Below are positions 50,082-60,200 of a stretch of 64,000 bases of DNA, piece by piece. This stretch comes from CAYQVO01 sp964421085. GTDB lineage: Bacteria; Bdellovibrionota_C; UBA2361; CAYQVO01. Position numbers and translations under genes: made by a program. Positions within the stretch are counted from its first letter, which is position 1, and each line of letters opens with the position of its first letter. Location: positions 1-64,000 of the forward strand of contig CAYQVO010000012.1 in the NCBI GenBank assembly GCA_964421085.1, in the 5' to 3' direction. A model generated the notes under the pieces. The model did no database searches. It worked only from the letters and a program-made list of their open reading frames with translations, and had not been told where the DNA came from.

Positions 50082-50621
50082 ATGAATCGTTCAGAAAAAC
50101 AAGGTGAAGTTGAAGCAATGACGAGCGCGATCTCGAACTCGCAGCTTGCGCTTTGTCTCGACTATCGCGGCATGAAGGTCTCTCAGATGACCACCTTCCG
50201 GAGGAAGCTCCGGGAGAAAGGGGTGAAGGGCCGCGTTGTCAAGAACACGCTGCTTCGAATCGCTTCGAAGCAGTCGCTTCAGGGGAAGGATGAATCTCAG
50301 GTGGAGAAATTCCTGGGTCTGTTCGAAGGCCCCAGTATGCTCGTATATGCCGATGAACCTGTGTCTTCGGCCAAAGTCGTCGCCGACTTTGTCAAGGACA
50401 ACAAGGAACTGACGATAAAGGGTGCCTGGGTCGAAGGTGCGTTTCTCGATGCAGACAGCGTGGTCGAGCTTTCAAGGCTGCCTGGTCGCGAAGAGACACT
50501 GGGCATGCTTTTGAATCTCATGCTTGCGCCTGCAACTCAGCTGGTCCGTCTGCTGAATGCTCCGGCCACGCAGCTGGCGCGCTGTATCGATGCCTACAGG
50601 GAGAAGCTCGAAGGGAAGTGA
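50082..50621 (+). CDS. rplJ: 50S ribosomal protein L10
   Basis: L10 anchors L7/L12 dimers on the ribosomal stalk. The 179-residue product has the N-terminal rRNA-binding domain (DYRGMKVSQMTTFRRKLREKGV, VVKNTLLRIA) and a C-terminal helix (MLNLMLAPATQLVRLLNAPATQLARCIDAYREKL) that binds L7/L12. GGAGGTGATAG lies before ATG 50082. The spacer to rplL is unusual: it contains two hairpins and a palindromic element. Confidence 0.97.
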   Translation: MNRSEKQGEVEAMTSAISNSQLALCLDYRGMKVSQMTTFRRKLREKGVKGRVVKNTLLRIASKQSLQGKDESQVEKFLGLFEGPSMLVYADEPVSSAKVVADFVKDNKELTIKGAWVEGAFLDADSVVELSRLPGREETLGMLLNLMLAPATQLVRLLNAPATQLARCIDAYREKLEGK

Positions 50622-50635
50622 CGGGCCCGTCGCCC

Positions 50636-50696
50636 GTCATTGCGAGGACGCTTCGCAGTGCGACTGGGGCGATGCGAAGCGCCCGTGGCAATCTCG
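50636..50696 (+). repeat. palindromic repeat element in the rplJ-rplL spacer
   Basis: The element runs from GTCATTGCGAG to GGCAATCTCG. ATTGC (50639-50643) pairs with GCAAT (50688-50692), and GCTTCGCA (50650-50657) pairs with TGCGAAGC (50673-50680). This end structure is that of a dispersed element seen in many genomes (CATTGCGAG ... GCAATCTC). A separate 6-bp hairpin ACGGGC/GCCCGT (50621-50637) sits just before it. No second copy was noticed in this window. Confidence 0.75.
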
Positions 50697-50753
50697 AATT
50701 GGTTTTTTTGGAAAAAGTTAGTTTTTAGAAGGAAACGAAAGGAGTACGTGAAA

Positions 50754-51137
50754 ATGAGTGAGAATNNNNNNNNNNNNNNGGTGGTCGATTACATTAAGGG
50801 AATGTCCTTGAGCGCAGCCGCAAAGTTGGTAAAGCGCCTCGAGGAAGAGCTCGGAGTAAGCGCAGCAGCACCTGTTGCTATGATGGCAGGCGCAATGCCC
50901 GGCGCAGCCGCGCCGGCTGAGGAGCAGACCGAGTTCACAGTGTCCCTCGACGAGGCAGGTGCCGAGAGAGTCAAGGTCATTAAAGCGATCCGGGAGATCA
51001 CGGGACTTGGCCTCAAGGAAGCCAAGGATCTTGTCGACGCTGCCCCGAAAACAGTCAAAGAGGGGATTCCCAGGGAAGAGGCGAACGAGATTAAAAAGAA
51101 ACTGGAAGAAGCTGGCGCGAAATCCACGGTCAAATAG
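50754..51137 (+). CDS. rplL: 50S ribosomal protein L7/L12 (gap near the N-terminus)
   Basis: L7/L12 recruits translational GTPases. ATG 50754 follows AAGGAG. The product of about 127 residues has the N-terminal dimerisation helix (VVDYIKGMSLSAAAKLVKRLEEELGV), the Ala/Pro/Met-rich hinge and the C-terminal domain (FTVSLDEAGAERVKVIKAIREITGLGLKEAKDLVDAAPKTVKEGI). Fourteen Ns at 50766-50779 hide about five residues after MSEN, with the frame kept. Confidence 0.96.
   Translation: MSENXXXXXVVDYIKGMSLSAAAKLVKRLEEELGVSAAAPVAMMAGAMPGAAAPAEEQTEFTVSLDEAGAERVKVIKAIREITGLGLKEAKDLVDAAPKTVKEGIPREEANEIKKKLEEAGAKSTVK
50766..50779. other. assembly gap (14 N) inside rplL
   Basis: Run of fourteen N four codons into rplL. 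The frame is consistent on both sides. Confidence 0.99.
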
Positions 51138-51558
51138 GCTCGTTGTCGTAAGCAGTTCGAACCCGGATCTTGCGAGGCCTTGCCTGGTGCGGCCCTGAAC
51201 AAAGGGGGGTGTTGCCCTTCTCCGGGAATTGAACTGTGCTGTATTAATCCTTGTGACGCCTGGAACAAACCGCGTTTTGCTCACTGACAGCGTCGATGAG
51301 CGGCTGCAATATTCCAGGCTGTATTGCCTTTAATCGGCGGCTGTCATATTCTTGAGAATACTCAACATAATTTCTCTTCTGGGGGAGCGCGAGGTTCAGG
51401 TGTCATGCCCTGCGGTTGGCGTTCCGGAAGGGGAAGATGCGTGCGTTTAACCGAAGGTGTGGAGTCAGATTGAGACTTCATGCCTGGCAATACCATTCGC
51501 GCTAATCGAGTGTCCTTGAATTTGTTCATCCGTCTGGAAGTGTGGGAACACAAAGCTA
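51138..51558. other. intergenic stretch between rplL and rpoB
   Basis: No gene is supported in these 421 bases. No clear terminator with a U-tract and no strong promoter were seen. An imperfect palindrome ATTCTTGAGAAT / TTGAGAATACTCAA lies near 51348-51365. The length suggests separate control of rpoBC. Confidence 0.55.
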
Positions 51559-54500
51559 ATGGCTTCTAAAATAAAAACCAATCTCCGTTTACGTCACAGC
51601 TACTCGAAAATTCAGGAAGTAGCAGAGATTCCAAATCTGATAGCAATACAAAAACGATCCTACGATCGTTTCCTTCAGATGGAGACAGACCCCGAGAAGA
51701 GGGAGGACATCGGTCTCCAGAAGGTGTTCAAGTCGGTCTTTCCGATCAAGGACTACAACAACACCGCGTCTCTTGAATTCGTGGGCTACAGCTTCGGCAA
51801 CCCGAAGTATGACGTGGACGAGTGCCGCGAGCGCGGCATGACATGGGCAGCCCCGCTGCGTGTCACCATCCAGCTCGTGCTGTGGGATGTCGACGCAGAG
51901 ACCGGCAACCGGAGCTTGAGCGCGCTTAAGGAAGATGTCGTATACTTCGGCGAAATTCCGCTGATGACCGACCGCGGAACGTTCATGATCAATGGTACAG
52001 AGCGTGTCGTTGTCAGCCAGCTTCACCGTTCGCCCGGCGTGTTCTTCGATCATGACTCAGGCAAGAGCCATGTGTCCGGCAAGCTCCTTTACAACGCAAG
52101 GATTATTCCCTATCGCGGTTCGTGGATTGATCTCGAGTTCGACATCAAAGACATTCTGCATGTGCGGATCGATCGCCGCAGAAAGCTGAATGCGTCGGTT
52201 CTTCTCCGCGCGCTTGGAATGTCCGCCGACGACATCCTCGCTGAATATTACAAGGTTGATACGATATCTTTCGGCAAGCGGGGCGTTGTAACAAAGGAAT
52301 TTCACGCCGATCAGCTTGAAGGCCAGAAAGCTTTCAGAGAAATCAAGGCAGGCGGCAAGATAATCGTGCGCCAGGCGGGAAAGTTCAACCGCGCGGTCGT
52401 TCGGCGGTTGAGAGAGGCCGGAATCAACTCTATTGAGATCGATCCCGACTCGGTTCCGGGAATGATTTCAGCAGATACTATTATCCGTTCCACCGAAGAT
52501 GTCCGGGTGCCGAAGGGCGGTGAACTTATCGCGGAGGAAGGCGAAGTGTTCATCGGCTGGGAGATCGTAAAAGAGCGAATCATCCCGTATATTGACGCGA
52601 TGAACGAGAACGACGGGCGGGAAGCGGCTTCGAAGTTCGAAATTATCGTGTACGCAGGCGAAGAACTGACATCCGATAAAATTAACGCAAAAGGCGACGT
52701 TGTCGAGCAGGGGAATATTTCATACCTGCGCGACCTTGGAATCGACAGTCTCAGGGTTCTCTACATGGACGACCACCACATCGGGGACGCTCTGTGGCGG
52801 ACGGTTATAACAGACAAGCTGAATCCGGACCGCGAAGATCTGTACGCCCGCCTTATCGGAAAGCCGACTGTCGACAGTTATATCGAGATTTATCGAAGAC
52901 TGAGACCGGGAGATCCGCCGCGTCCTGAAACTGCAAGCGCAGCATTCAAGAACCTGTTCTTTAATTCAGAGCGGTATGATCTTTCCGACATAGGCCGGTA
53001 CAAGATCAATCACAAGCTCTATCTGTCACAGGGCAAGGAACCGCCGGCGCAGAACGACGGAACGCTGACTCCACAGGATATTATAGAGACGATCCGTTAC
53101 ATCATCGAGCTCAGAAATTCGACTGACATGGTGCGGTATGCAGTCGACGACATCGATCACCTCGGGAACCGCCGTGTGCGCGCAGTGGGTGAGCTGATTG
53201 AGAACCAGTTCCGCGTCGGACTTGTCCGGATGGAACGCGCAGTCCGCGAGCGTATGGGAATGCAGGATGTGGACACCCTTGTTCCACAGGATCTCATCAA
53301 CTACAAGCCTGTCGCGGCAGTGGTGAAGGAGTTCTACGGATCGTCCCAGCTTTCGCAGTTCATGGATCAGACCAATCCGCTTTCTGAGATTACTCACAAG
53401 CGGCGTCTTTCCGCTCTCGGACCGGGCGGTCTGACGCGTGACCGCGCCGGATTCGAAGTCCGCGACGTCAACCCGACCCATTACGGACGTATCTGCCCGA
53501 TTGAGACACCGGAAGGGCCAAATATCGGCCTTATTGCGTCGCTCTCCGTCTATGCGCGGGTGAACGAGTATGGATTTCTCGAGACTCCCTACCGCGTTAT
53601 CGACAACCTGAACAGAGTTACGGGCGATATTGTCTACCTCTCAGCGCTCGAAGAAGAGCGGGAGACGATTGCGCAGGCAGGTTCTCCGATCGGGAAGGAC
53701 GGACGATTTACGGAGTACGCAGTGCCGTGCCGGAGAAACGCCGAGTACGTGCTTGTCGCGCCCCAGGAAGTGACCAAGATGGACGTGAGTCCGAAGCAGG
53801 TCGTGAGTGTCGCGGCGTCCCTGATTCCGTTCCTCGAGAACGACGACGCAAACCGCGCTCTCATGGGATCGAACATGCAGCGTCAGGCGGTGCCCTGTCT
53901 CCGCACTGATGCTCCGCTTGTCGGTACCGGAATGGAGCACATCGTTGCCAGAGATTCAAAGGCTACGCTTGTCGCGAAGCGCTCAGGCCGCGTTGTTTCG
54001 GTCGATGCGGACAGGGTCGTTATACGCGCGGACAAGGCCACGGACGACAGTCTCGACACAGGCGTCGACATTTACAACCTCGTAAAATACCGCCGTTCGA
54101 ACCAGAACACGTGCATCAATCAAAAACCGATCGTGCGGCCAGGTGAGTGGGTTGCCGAAAACGAAGTCATAGCAGACGGTCCGAGTACGGATCTCGCAGA
54201 ACTTGCGCTGGGACAGAATGCTCTCGTGGCGTTCATGCCGTGGGGCGGATACAACTTCGAAGATTCTATCCTTATCAGCGAAAATCTGGTGAAGAAGGAC
54301 TGTTTCACTTCGATTCATATCGAAGAGTTCGAATGCGTGGCCCGTGATACGAAACTTGGAAAGGAAGAGATAACAAGGGACATTCCGAACGTCGGCGAGG
54401 AGGCCCTCAAGAATCTCGATGAGTCCGGGATTATCCGTATCGGCGCCGAGGTTCAGTCGGGTGACATTCTCGTCGGAAAGATTACGCCGAAGAGCGAAAC

Positions 54501-56013
54501 ACAGCTCAGTCCGGAAGAGAAACTTCTCCGGGCGATATTCGGCGAAAAGGCCGGTGAAGTCCGCGACACAAGCCTCAAGCTCCCCCCGGGAGTTGAGGGA
54601 ACGATTATCGCGGCCGAAGTCTTTTCGAGGAAAGGCACGGACAAAGACGAGCGTACTCTTGCCCTTGAAAAACAGCAGATCGAGCGTCTGGAGCAGGATT
54701 ATCGCGATGAAGTGAATATTATCCGCGATGCTGCTCTCAAGGAGATCCTCGAGAGTCTCGTCGGAAAGACGACGAGCGCGCGCCTTGTCGACGACAAACG
54801 CACGCAGCTTATCGCAAAGGATACGGTTCTGACTGAGGACCTCCTCCGCAGCGTTCCGTTTGAATACCTGCGCGATATTCAGCTCGGCAATGAAGAGATC
54901 CAGGAGCGGGTGAACAGGATCGTCGTTAGAAGCGGCCAGCTTATCAACAACAAGAGGGCGTTTCTCAACGAAAAGATCGCCAGACTCAAAGAGGGCGACG
55001 AGCTTGCTCCGGGCGTCATCAAGATGGTCAAGGTCTTTGTCGCAATCAAGCGCAAAATCCAGGTCGGTGACAAGATGGCCGGCCGCCACGGCAACAAAGG
55101 CGTGCTTTCGAGGGTGCTTCCCGAAGAAGATATGCCGCATCTCGAAGATGGAACACCGGTCGATGTCATATTGAATCCGCTCGGTGTGCCGTCCCGGATG
55201 AACGTTGGCCAGATCCTCGAAACTCACCTTGGCTGGGCGTCATGGCTGATGTCGAGGAATCTCAGGCTCCAGCTGGAACAGGTAATGGATCCTGAGACAG
55301 GCGTTGTTCACCCGGATCTGTCCGACGACACAAAACGTCAGGTAGCCGCGAAGCTTCGCGAGATTCTTCTCAGCGTGTTCCGGCAGGGCGACACACTGAA
55401 GTTCATTAAAGAACTTCCGGATGACGATATCTTTGTGCTTGCACGGAGAGAGATGGCGGGTATTCACCTTGCTTCCGGTGTTTTTGATGCCGCAAACGAG
55501 GAGGAGATCCGGAATCTTATCAAGTCTGCGGGCGGCGACCCTGGCGGGCAGGTGACTCTTTACGACGGCCGCACAGGCGAAGCGTTTTCGGAGAAGGTGA
55601 CGGTCGGTGTGATGTACATGCTGAAACTCGACCACCTTGTCGACGACAAGATCCACGCCCGGTCGATTGGTCCGTACTCGCTGGTTACCCAGCAGCCGCT
55701 TGGCGGTAAGGCGCAGTTCGGCGGACAGCGGCTTGGAGAAATGGAGGTGTGGGCGCTCGAGGCGTATGGAGCAGCGTACACTCTGCAGGAGTTCCTCACT
55801 GTCAAGTCCGACGATGTCGCCGGCCGCACAAGGATGTATGAATCCATTGTGAAGGGCGAGCATGTCCTCGAGCCGGGCCTGCCGGAATCCTTCAACGTCA
55901 TGATGAAGGAACTGCAGTCGCTGGGGCTTGATGTGGAGCTTATTGAGGATACGGGCGAGCAGCAGCACGTTATTCCTCTCGCCGACCTCACAGTGGAGGA
56001 ACCCGCTGCCTGA
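51559..56013 (+). CDS. rpoB: DNA-directed RNA polymerase subunit beta
   Basis: RpoB forms half of the polymerase active-site cleft. The 1484-residue product contains all landmarks: the rifampicin-pocket segment GSSQLSQFMDQTNPLSEITHKRRLSALGPGGL with sensitive-type residues, HYGRICPIETPEGPNIGLI, AFMPWGGYNFEDSILISE, KMAGRHGNKG and the C-terminal FGGQRLGEMEVWALEAYGAAYTLQE. It is about 140 residues longer than E. coli RpoB (1342). Extra sequence appears mainly in the lobe region around residues 235-465. The E. coli-type insertion with RTLALEKQQIERLEQDY near 1030-1060 is also present. Confidence 0.98.
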   Translation: MASKIKTNLRLRHSYSKIQEVAEIPNLIAIQKRSYDRFLQMETDPEKREDIGLQKVFKSVFPIKDYNNTASLEFVGYSFGNPKYDVDECRERGMTWAAPLRVTIQLVLWDVDAETGNRSLSALKEDVVYFGEIPLMTDRGTFMINGTERVVVSQLHRSPGVFFDHDSGKSHVSGKLLYNARIIPYRGSWIDLEFDIKDILHVRIDRRRKLNASVLLRALGMSADDILAEYYKVDTISFGKRGVVTKEFHADQLEGQKAFREIKAGGKIIVRQAGKFNRAVVRRLREAGINSIEIDPDSVPGMISADTIIRSTEDVRVPKGGELIAEEGEVFIGWEIVKERIIPYIDAMNENDGREAASKFEIIVYAGEELTSDKINAKGDVVEQGNISYLRDLGIDSLRVLYMDDHHIGDALWRTVITDKLNPDREDLYARLIGKPTVDSYIEIYRRLRPGDPPRPETASAAFKNLFFNSERYDLSDIGRYKINHKLYLSQGKEPPAQNDGTLTPQDIIETIRYIIELRNSTDMVRYAVDDIDHLGNRRVRAVGELIENQFRVGLVRMERAVRERMGMQDVDTLVPQDLINYKPVAAVVKEFYGSSQLSQFMDQTNPLSEITHKRRLSALGPGGLTRDRAGFEVRDVNPTHYGRICPIETPEGPNIGLIASLSVYARVNEYGFLETPYRVIDNLNRVTGDIVYLSALEEERETIAQAGSPIGKDGRFTEYAVPCRRNAEYVLVAPQEVTKMDVSPKQVVSVAASLIPFLENDDANRALMGSNMQRQAVPCLRTDAPLVGTGMEHIVARDSKATLVAKRSGRVVSVDADRVVIRADKATDDSLDTGVDIYNLVKYRRSNQNTCINQKPIVRPGEWVAENEVIADGPSTDLAELALGQNALVAFMPWGGYNFEDSILISENLVKKDCFTSIHIEEFECVARDTKLGKEEITRDIPNVGEEALKNLDESGIIRIGAEVQSGDILVGKITPKSETQLSPEEKLLRAIFGEKAGEVRDTSLKLPPGVEGTIIAAEVFSRKGTDKDERTLALEKQQIERLEQDYRDEVNIIRDAALKEILESLVGKTTSARLVDDKRTQLIAKDTVLTEDLLRSVPFEYLRDIQLGNEEIQERVNRIVVRSGQLINNKRAFLNEKIARLKEGDELAPGVIKMVKVFVAIKRKIQVGDKMAGRHGNKGVLSRVLPEEDMPHLEDGTPVDVILNPLGVPSRMNVGQILETHLGWASWLMSRNLRLQLEQVMDPETGVVHPDLSDDTKRQVAAKLREILLSVFRQGDTLKFIKELPDDDIFVLARREMAGIHLASGVFDAANEEEIRNLIKSAGGDPGGQVTLYDGRTGEAFSEKVTVGVMYMLKLDHLVDDKIHARSIGPYSLVTQQPLGGKAQFGGQRLGEMEVWALEAYGAAYTLQEFLTVKSDDVAGRTRMYESIVKGEHVLEPGLPESFNVMMKELQSLGLDVELIEDTGEQQHVIPLADLTVEEPAA

Positions 56014-56050
56014 AGCTGGAATTTTTTGGAATTAGATCGGATTAAGAGAA

Positions 56051-59000
56051 ATGGATGATCTTTTTAGTTTATTTGAGAAGCCAAAGAACCCAATCAAGTT
56101 CAACGCCCTCAAGATATCGATTGCGAGTCCGGAGAAGATCCGGAGCTGGTCGCACGGGGAGGTGACGAAGCCGGAGACGATCAACTACCGCACGTTGAAG
56201 CCCGAAAGGGACGGCCTTTTCTGCGCCAAGATCTTCGGTCCGGTGAAGGACTATGAATGCATATGCGGCAAGTACAAGAGACTCCGTCACCGGGGCGTTG
56301 TGTGCGAAAAGTGCGGCGTTGAAGTGATCCAGTCCAAAGTGCGGCGTGAGAGGCTCGGCCATATCGAGCTCGCATGCCCCGTGGCCCATATCTGGTTCCT
56401 CAAGAGCCTTCCGAGCCGCATAGGAACAGTGCTTGATATCTCGCTCCGTGATCTCGAGAAGGTGCTTTACTTCGAGAGCTATATCGTGACTGATCCGGGA
56501 GACAAGACGGATCTCGATTATGGCGAGCTTCTCTCTGAAAAGGAGTACCGCCAGAAAAGAGATGAGTTCGGCTCGAAGTTCGAAGCCGGAATGGGCGCCG
56601 ATACAATCCTCGAGATGTTGAAGAGGATCGATGTGGACAGGCTGTGCACCCAGCTCAGGGGGGAGCTTTCAACGGTCAGCTCCGAGGCGAGACGGAAAAA
56701 GATCGCGAAGCGTCTGAAAGTGCTGACTTCGTTTCAGCTCAGCGCCAACAAGCCCGAATGGATGATTCTCACCGTTGTGCCGGTCATTCCGCCCGATCTC
56801 AGACCTCTGGTTCCTCTCGATGGCGGCCGATTCGCTACAAGCGATCTGAACGACCTTTACAGGAGAGTCATCAACAGAAACAACCGTCTTAAGAGGCTGA
56901 TAGAACTCAGCGCTCCTGACATCATTATCCGCAACGAAAAACGGATGCTGCAGGAGTCGGTGGATGCTCTCTTCGACAACGGCCGCCGCGGGCGCACCAT
57001 CACTGGTCCGAACAAGAGACCTCTGAAGTCTCTGAGCGACATGCTGAAAGGAAAGGGCGGGCGTTTCCGTCAGAACCTGCTTGGAAAGCGCGTCGATTAC
57101 TCGGGCCGTTCGGTTATCGTCATCGGCCCCGAGCTCAAGCTTCACCAGTGCGGTCTGCCGAAGAAGATGGCGCTCGAACTTTTCAAGCCGTTCATTTATA
57201 ACAAGCTCGAAGAGCGCGGCTATGTGACGACCATAAAAAGCGCGAAAAAGATGGTCGAAAAAGAGAAGCCGGTCGTCTGGGATATTCTCGACGAGGTAAT
57301 CAAGGAACACCCTGTGCTTCTTAACCGCGCGCCCACGCTTCACAGGCTCGGCATTCAGGCCTTCGAGCCGCTTCTGATTGAAGGAAAGGCCATTCAGCTT
57401 CATCCGCTTGTCTGCACTGCGTTCAACGCGGATTTTGACGGTGACCAGATGGCGGTCCATGTGCCGCTCTCAGTCGAGGCGCAGGTCGAGTCCCGTGTTC
57501 TCATGATGTCGACAAACAACATCCTCAGCCCGGCTCACGGAAAGCCGATCATCGTGCCGTCGCAGGACATAGTTCTCGGTCTTTACTATATGACCAGAGA
57601 GAGGCCTTTCTCGAAGGGTGAGGGCAGCGTCTTTGCGAATCCTGAGGAAGCCCAGCTTGCCTGGGAAGCAAAGGAAGTCGACCTGCAGGCCAGGATTAAG
57701 TGCCGTGTCGAAGGGGAGATGTACGAGACAACTGTGGGACGTGTGCTTCTCTTCACGTTTGCTCCGCAGGGCGTTCTTCCGTTCAGTTACTACAACCGGC
57801 TGATGAAGAAGAAAGAGATCGGCAGGCTGATTGACGACGCGTTCAGACTCTCCGGAAACAAGGCCACCGTAATACTCTGCGACCGCCTGAAAGACATCGG
57901 TTACAGGTTCGCGACCCTGGCCGGCATTTCCATCGGCATCGACGACATGATCATTCCCGACAGCAAGAGCGAAATGCTGCAGGATGCCGACATGAAGGTT
58001 GCCGAGATTGACAACCAGTACCAGGAGGGTCTCATCACCTCGGGCGAGAGATACAACAAGGTCATCGATATCTGGTCGGACGTCGGAGACAGAGTTGCCG
58101 ACGAGCTTATGCGTGTTATTTCAACCACAGAGTTCGTGAACGCCGAGACGGGTGAGAAGAAGCAGGGAGCTTCTTTCAACTCGATCTACATCATGGCCGA
58201 CTCGGGCGCCAGGGGTTCAGTGCAGCAGATCAGACAGCTTGCAGGAATGCGGGGTCTGATGGCGAAGCCGGACGGCTCCATTATTGAGCAGCCGATCAAG
58301 GCGAATCTGCGGGAAGGTCTCACGGTGCTGCAGTACTTCGTGTCGACCCACGGCGCGAGGAAGGGTCTGGCTGACACCGCGCTCAAGACTGCCAACTCGG
58401 GCTACCTGACACGCCGTCTGGTCGACGTCGCACAGGACAGTATCGTCACCGAGCAGGACTGCGGAACAACGTCCGGTATCGAAGTTACAGCGCTGGTCGA
58501 AGGCGGCGAGGAGATCGAATCCCTTGCAAACCGCATTCTTGGACGCGTGGCGGCTGAAGATATCCGCGATCCTATTACGAACGAAGTGCTTGTGCAGAGA
58601 AACGAGGAGGTGGATGAAGACAAGGCAGGCCTTATCACTTCGGCCGGTCTCGACCGTGTCCTGATAAGATCCGTGCTTACCTGCGAGGCGGAGCACGGTG
58701 TGTGTATCGAGTGTTACGGACGCGATCTTGCCCGTGGACACCTTGTGAATCTCGGCGAGGCAATCGGCGTTATCGCGGCCCAGTCAATCGGCGAGCCGGG
58801 AACGCAGCTCACAATGAGAACATTCCATATCGGAGGCGCGGCTCTGGGACGTGTCGAGCAGACATCTCTTGAGGCCAGGTTCGAAGGTGCGGTCAAGTTC
58901 GAGAACGTCAGGATTGCGAACCGCAAGGACGGCTCAGCTGTTGTGATGACGAGAAAGGCGGAAATCGTAATCGTTGACCAGCAGGACGGCCGCGAACGCG

Positions 59001-60178
59001 AGCGGCACGGCCTCGTTTACGGCGCAGGTGTGAAAGTTCGGGAAGGCGATGTCGTCAAGCCCGGACAGCTTCTTGCCGAGTGGGATCCGTTCTCGGTGCC
59101 GATTTTGAGTGAAGTTGCGGGACGTGTCGAGTGGCACGATCTCAATGAATACACTCTCGAAGAAAGAACCGACGAGCGCACCGGTTTCGTTGAGAACGAG
59201 GTCGTGCAGGCCAAGGATAAGAACGCCGACTGGCGTCCGCGTATTGTTGTCTACGGCGAGAACGGCGAAACCAGGGCGTATAACCTTCCGGTCGGCGTCC
59301 GGATCGTTGTTCAGCATAACTCCGACATCGATGCAGGCGCTGTTATCGCGAAAAGAGAGCGTGCAACGACCAAGACCAAGGACATTACAGGCGGTCTGCC
59401 GCGTGTCGTCGAGCTTTTCGAAGCAAGGCGCCCGAAAGATCCGGCGGTTATCAGCGAAGTCGACGGTTCAATTGATTTCGGTGAAGACCTCCGGGGTAAA
59501 CGCCGCATCGTGGTTAATCCGGATGCGGGCGATGCGGTCGAGTACTTTATCGCCAAAAACAAGCACATCAATGTGCAGAAGGGCGACAGAGTGCGGGCAG
59601 GCGAAGCTCTGACAGACGGGTCGGTGAACCCGCATGATATTCTGCGTATCGAAGGCGTGACATCTCTCGCCGCGTATCTCGTGAACGAAGTTCAGGAAAT
59701 ATACCGGCTTCAGGGCGTGCGCATCCATGACAAGCACATCGAAGTGATAGTGCGTCAGATGCTCAAGCGCGTGATTATCAATGACGCAGGGGACAGCGAC
59801 TTCCTTGTCGGCGACAGCGTCGAGAAGTACAAGGTGGTCCGTGAGAACCAGCTCATTCAGGCTAACGGCGGAAAGCCCGCGACTTATGAGCCGCTGCTGC
59901 TGGGAATTACCAAAGCGTCGCTTTCGACAGAGTCGTTCATCTCCGCGGCAAGCTTCCAGGAGACCACAAAGGTTCTTACGGAGGCGGCAGTCTGCGGGAA
60001 GGTGGACTACCTGCGCGGGCTCAAGGAGAATGTCATCATGGGACGTCTCATTCCGGCAGGCTCAGGGGTGACAGAGTACGCAAGCCGCCGCATCAAGGTC
60101 GAAGGTCAGGAAGAGGAGGAGAAGCACGAGTTCAAGATAAGCCAGACTTCTCTCGAATCGCTGGCCGGGCTGCTGTAA
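56051..60178 (+). CDS. rpoC: DNA-directed RNA polymerase subunit beta'
   Basis: RpoC carries the catalytic magnesium site. The 1375-residue product has the N-terminal zinc finger CICGKYKRLRHRGVVCEKCGVEV, the rudder/lid region, catalytic NADFDGDQMAVHVP, the trigger loop/bridge region (ARGSVQQIRQLAGMRGLMAKPDG) and the second zinc site (CGTTSGIEV ... CEAEHGVCIECYGRDL). The conserved IGEPGTQLTMRTFHIGG follows. Its length is near E. coli RpoC (1407). It starts 37 bases after rpoB and is convergent with the PHP gene after only 22 bases. Confidence 0.98.
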   Translation: MDDLFSLFEKPKNPIKFNALKISIASPEKIRSWSHGEVTKPETINYRTLKPERDGLFCAKIFGPVKDYECICGKYKRLRHRGVVCEKCGVEVIQSKVRRERLGHIELACPVAHIWFLKSLPSRIGTVLDISLRDLEKVLYFESYIVTDPGDKTDLDYGELLSEKEYRQKRDEFGSKFEAGMGADTILEMLKRIDVDRLCTQLRGELSTVSSEARRKKIAKRLKVLTSFQLSANKPEWMILTVVPVIPPDLRPLVPLDGGRFATSDLNDLYRRVINRNNRLKRLIELSAPDIIIRNEKRMLQESVDALFDNGRRGRTITGPNKRPLKSLSDMLKGKGGRFRQNLLGKRVDYSGRSVIVIGPELKLHQCGLPKKMALELFKPFIYNKLEERGYVTTIKSAKKMVEKEKPVVWDILDEVIKEHPVLLNRAPTLHRLGIQAFEPLLIEGKAIQLHPLVCTAFNADFDGDQMAVHVPLSVEAQVESRVLMMSTNNILSPAHGKPIIVPSQDIVLGLYYMTRERPFSKGEGSVFANPEEAQLAWEAKEVDLQARIKCRVEGEMYETTVGRVLLFTFAPQGVLPFSYYNRLMKKKEIGRLIDDAFRLSGNKATVILCDRLKDIGYRFATLAGISIGIDDMIIPDSKSEMLQDADMKVAEIDNQYQEGLITSGERYNKVIDIWSDVGDRVADELMRVISTTEFVNAETGEKKQGASFNSIYIMADSGARGSVQQIRQLAGMRGLMAKPDGSIIEQPIKANLREGLTVLQYFVSTHGARKGLADTALKTANSGYLTRRLVDVAQDSIVTEQDCGTTSGIEVTALVEGGEEIESLANRILGRVAAEDIRDPITNEVLVQRNEEVDEDKAGLITSAGLDRVLIRSVLTCEAEHGVCIECYGRDLARGHLVNLGEAIGVIAAQSIGEPGTQLTMRTFHIGGAALGRVEQTSLEARFEGAVKFENVRIANRKDGSAVVMTRKAEIVIVDQQDGRERERHGLVYGAGVKVREGDVVKPGQLLAEWDPFSVPILSEVAGRVEWHDLNEYTLEERTDERTGFVENEVVQAKDKNADWRPRIVVYGENGETRAYNLPVGVRIVVQHNSDIDAGAVIAKRERATTKTKDITGGLPRVVELFEARRPKDPAVISEVDGSIDFGEDLRGKRRIVVNPDAGDAVEYFIAKNKHINVQKGDRVRAGEALTDGSVNPHDILRIEGVTSLAAYLVNEVQEIYRLQGVRIHDKHIEVIVRQMLKRVIINDAGDSDFLVGDSVEKYKVVRENQLIQANGGKPATYEPLLLGITKASLSTESFISAASFQETTKVLTEAAVCGKVDYLRGLKENVIMGRLIPAGSGVTEYASRRIKVEGQEEEEKHEFKISQTSLESLAGLL

Positions 60179-60200
60179 AAGCTGCGGGAAGGGGAAGAGT

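Noticed and set aside
51155..51164. GTTCGAACCC resembling a tRNA T-loop between rplL and rpoB
   Set aside because: The flanking bases do not form a T-stem, and no anticodon arm or acceptor stem is found around it.
53983..55227. Long minus-strand open frame (414 codons) opposite rpoB
   Set aside because: It is a mirror of the strongly coding rpoB frame, has no recognisable domain and no ribosome site.
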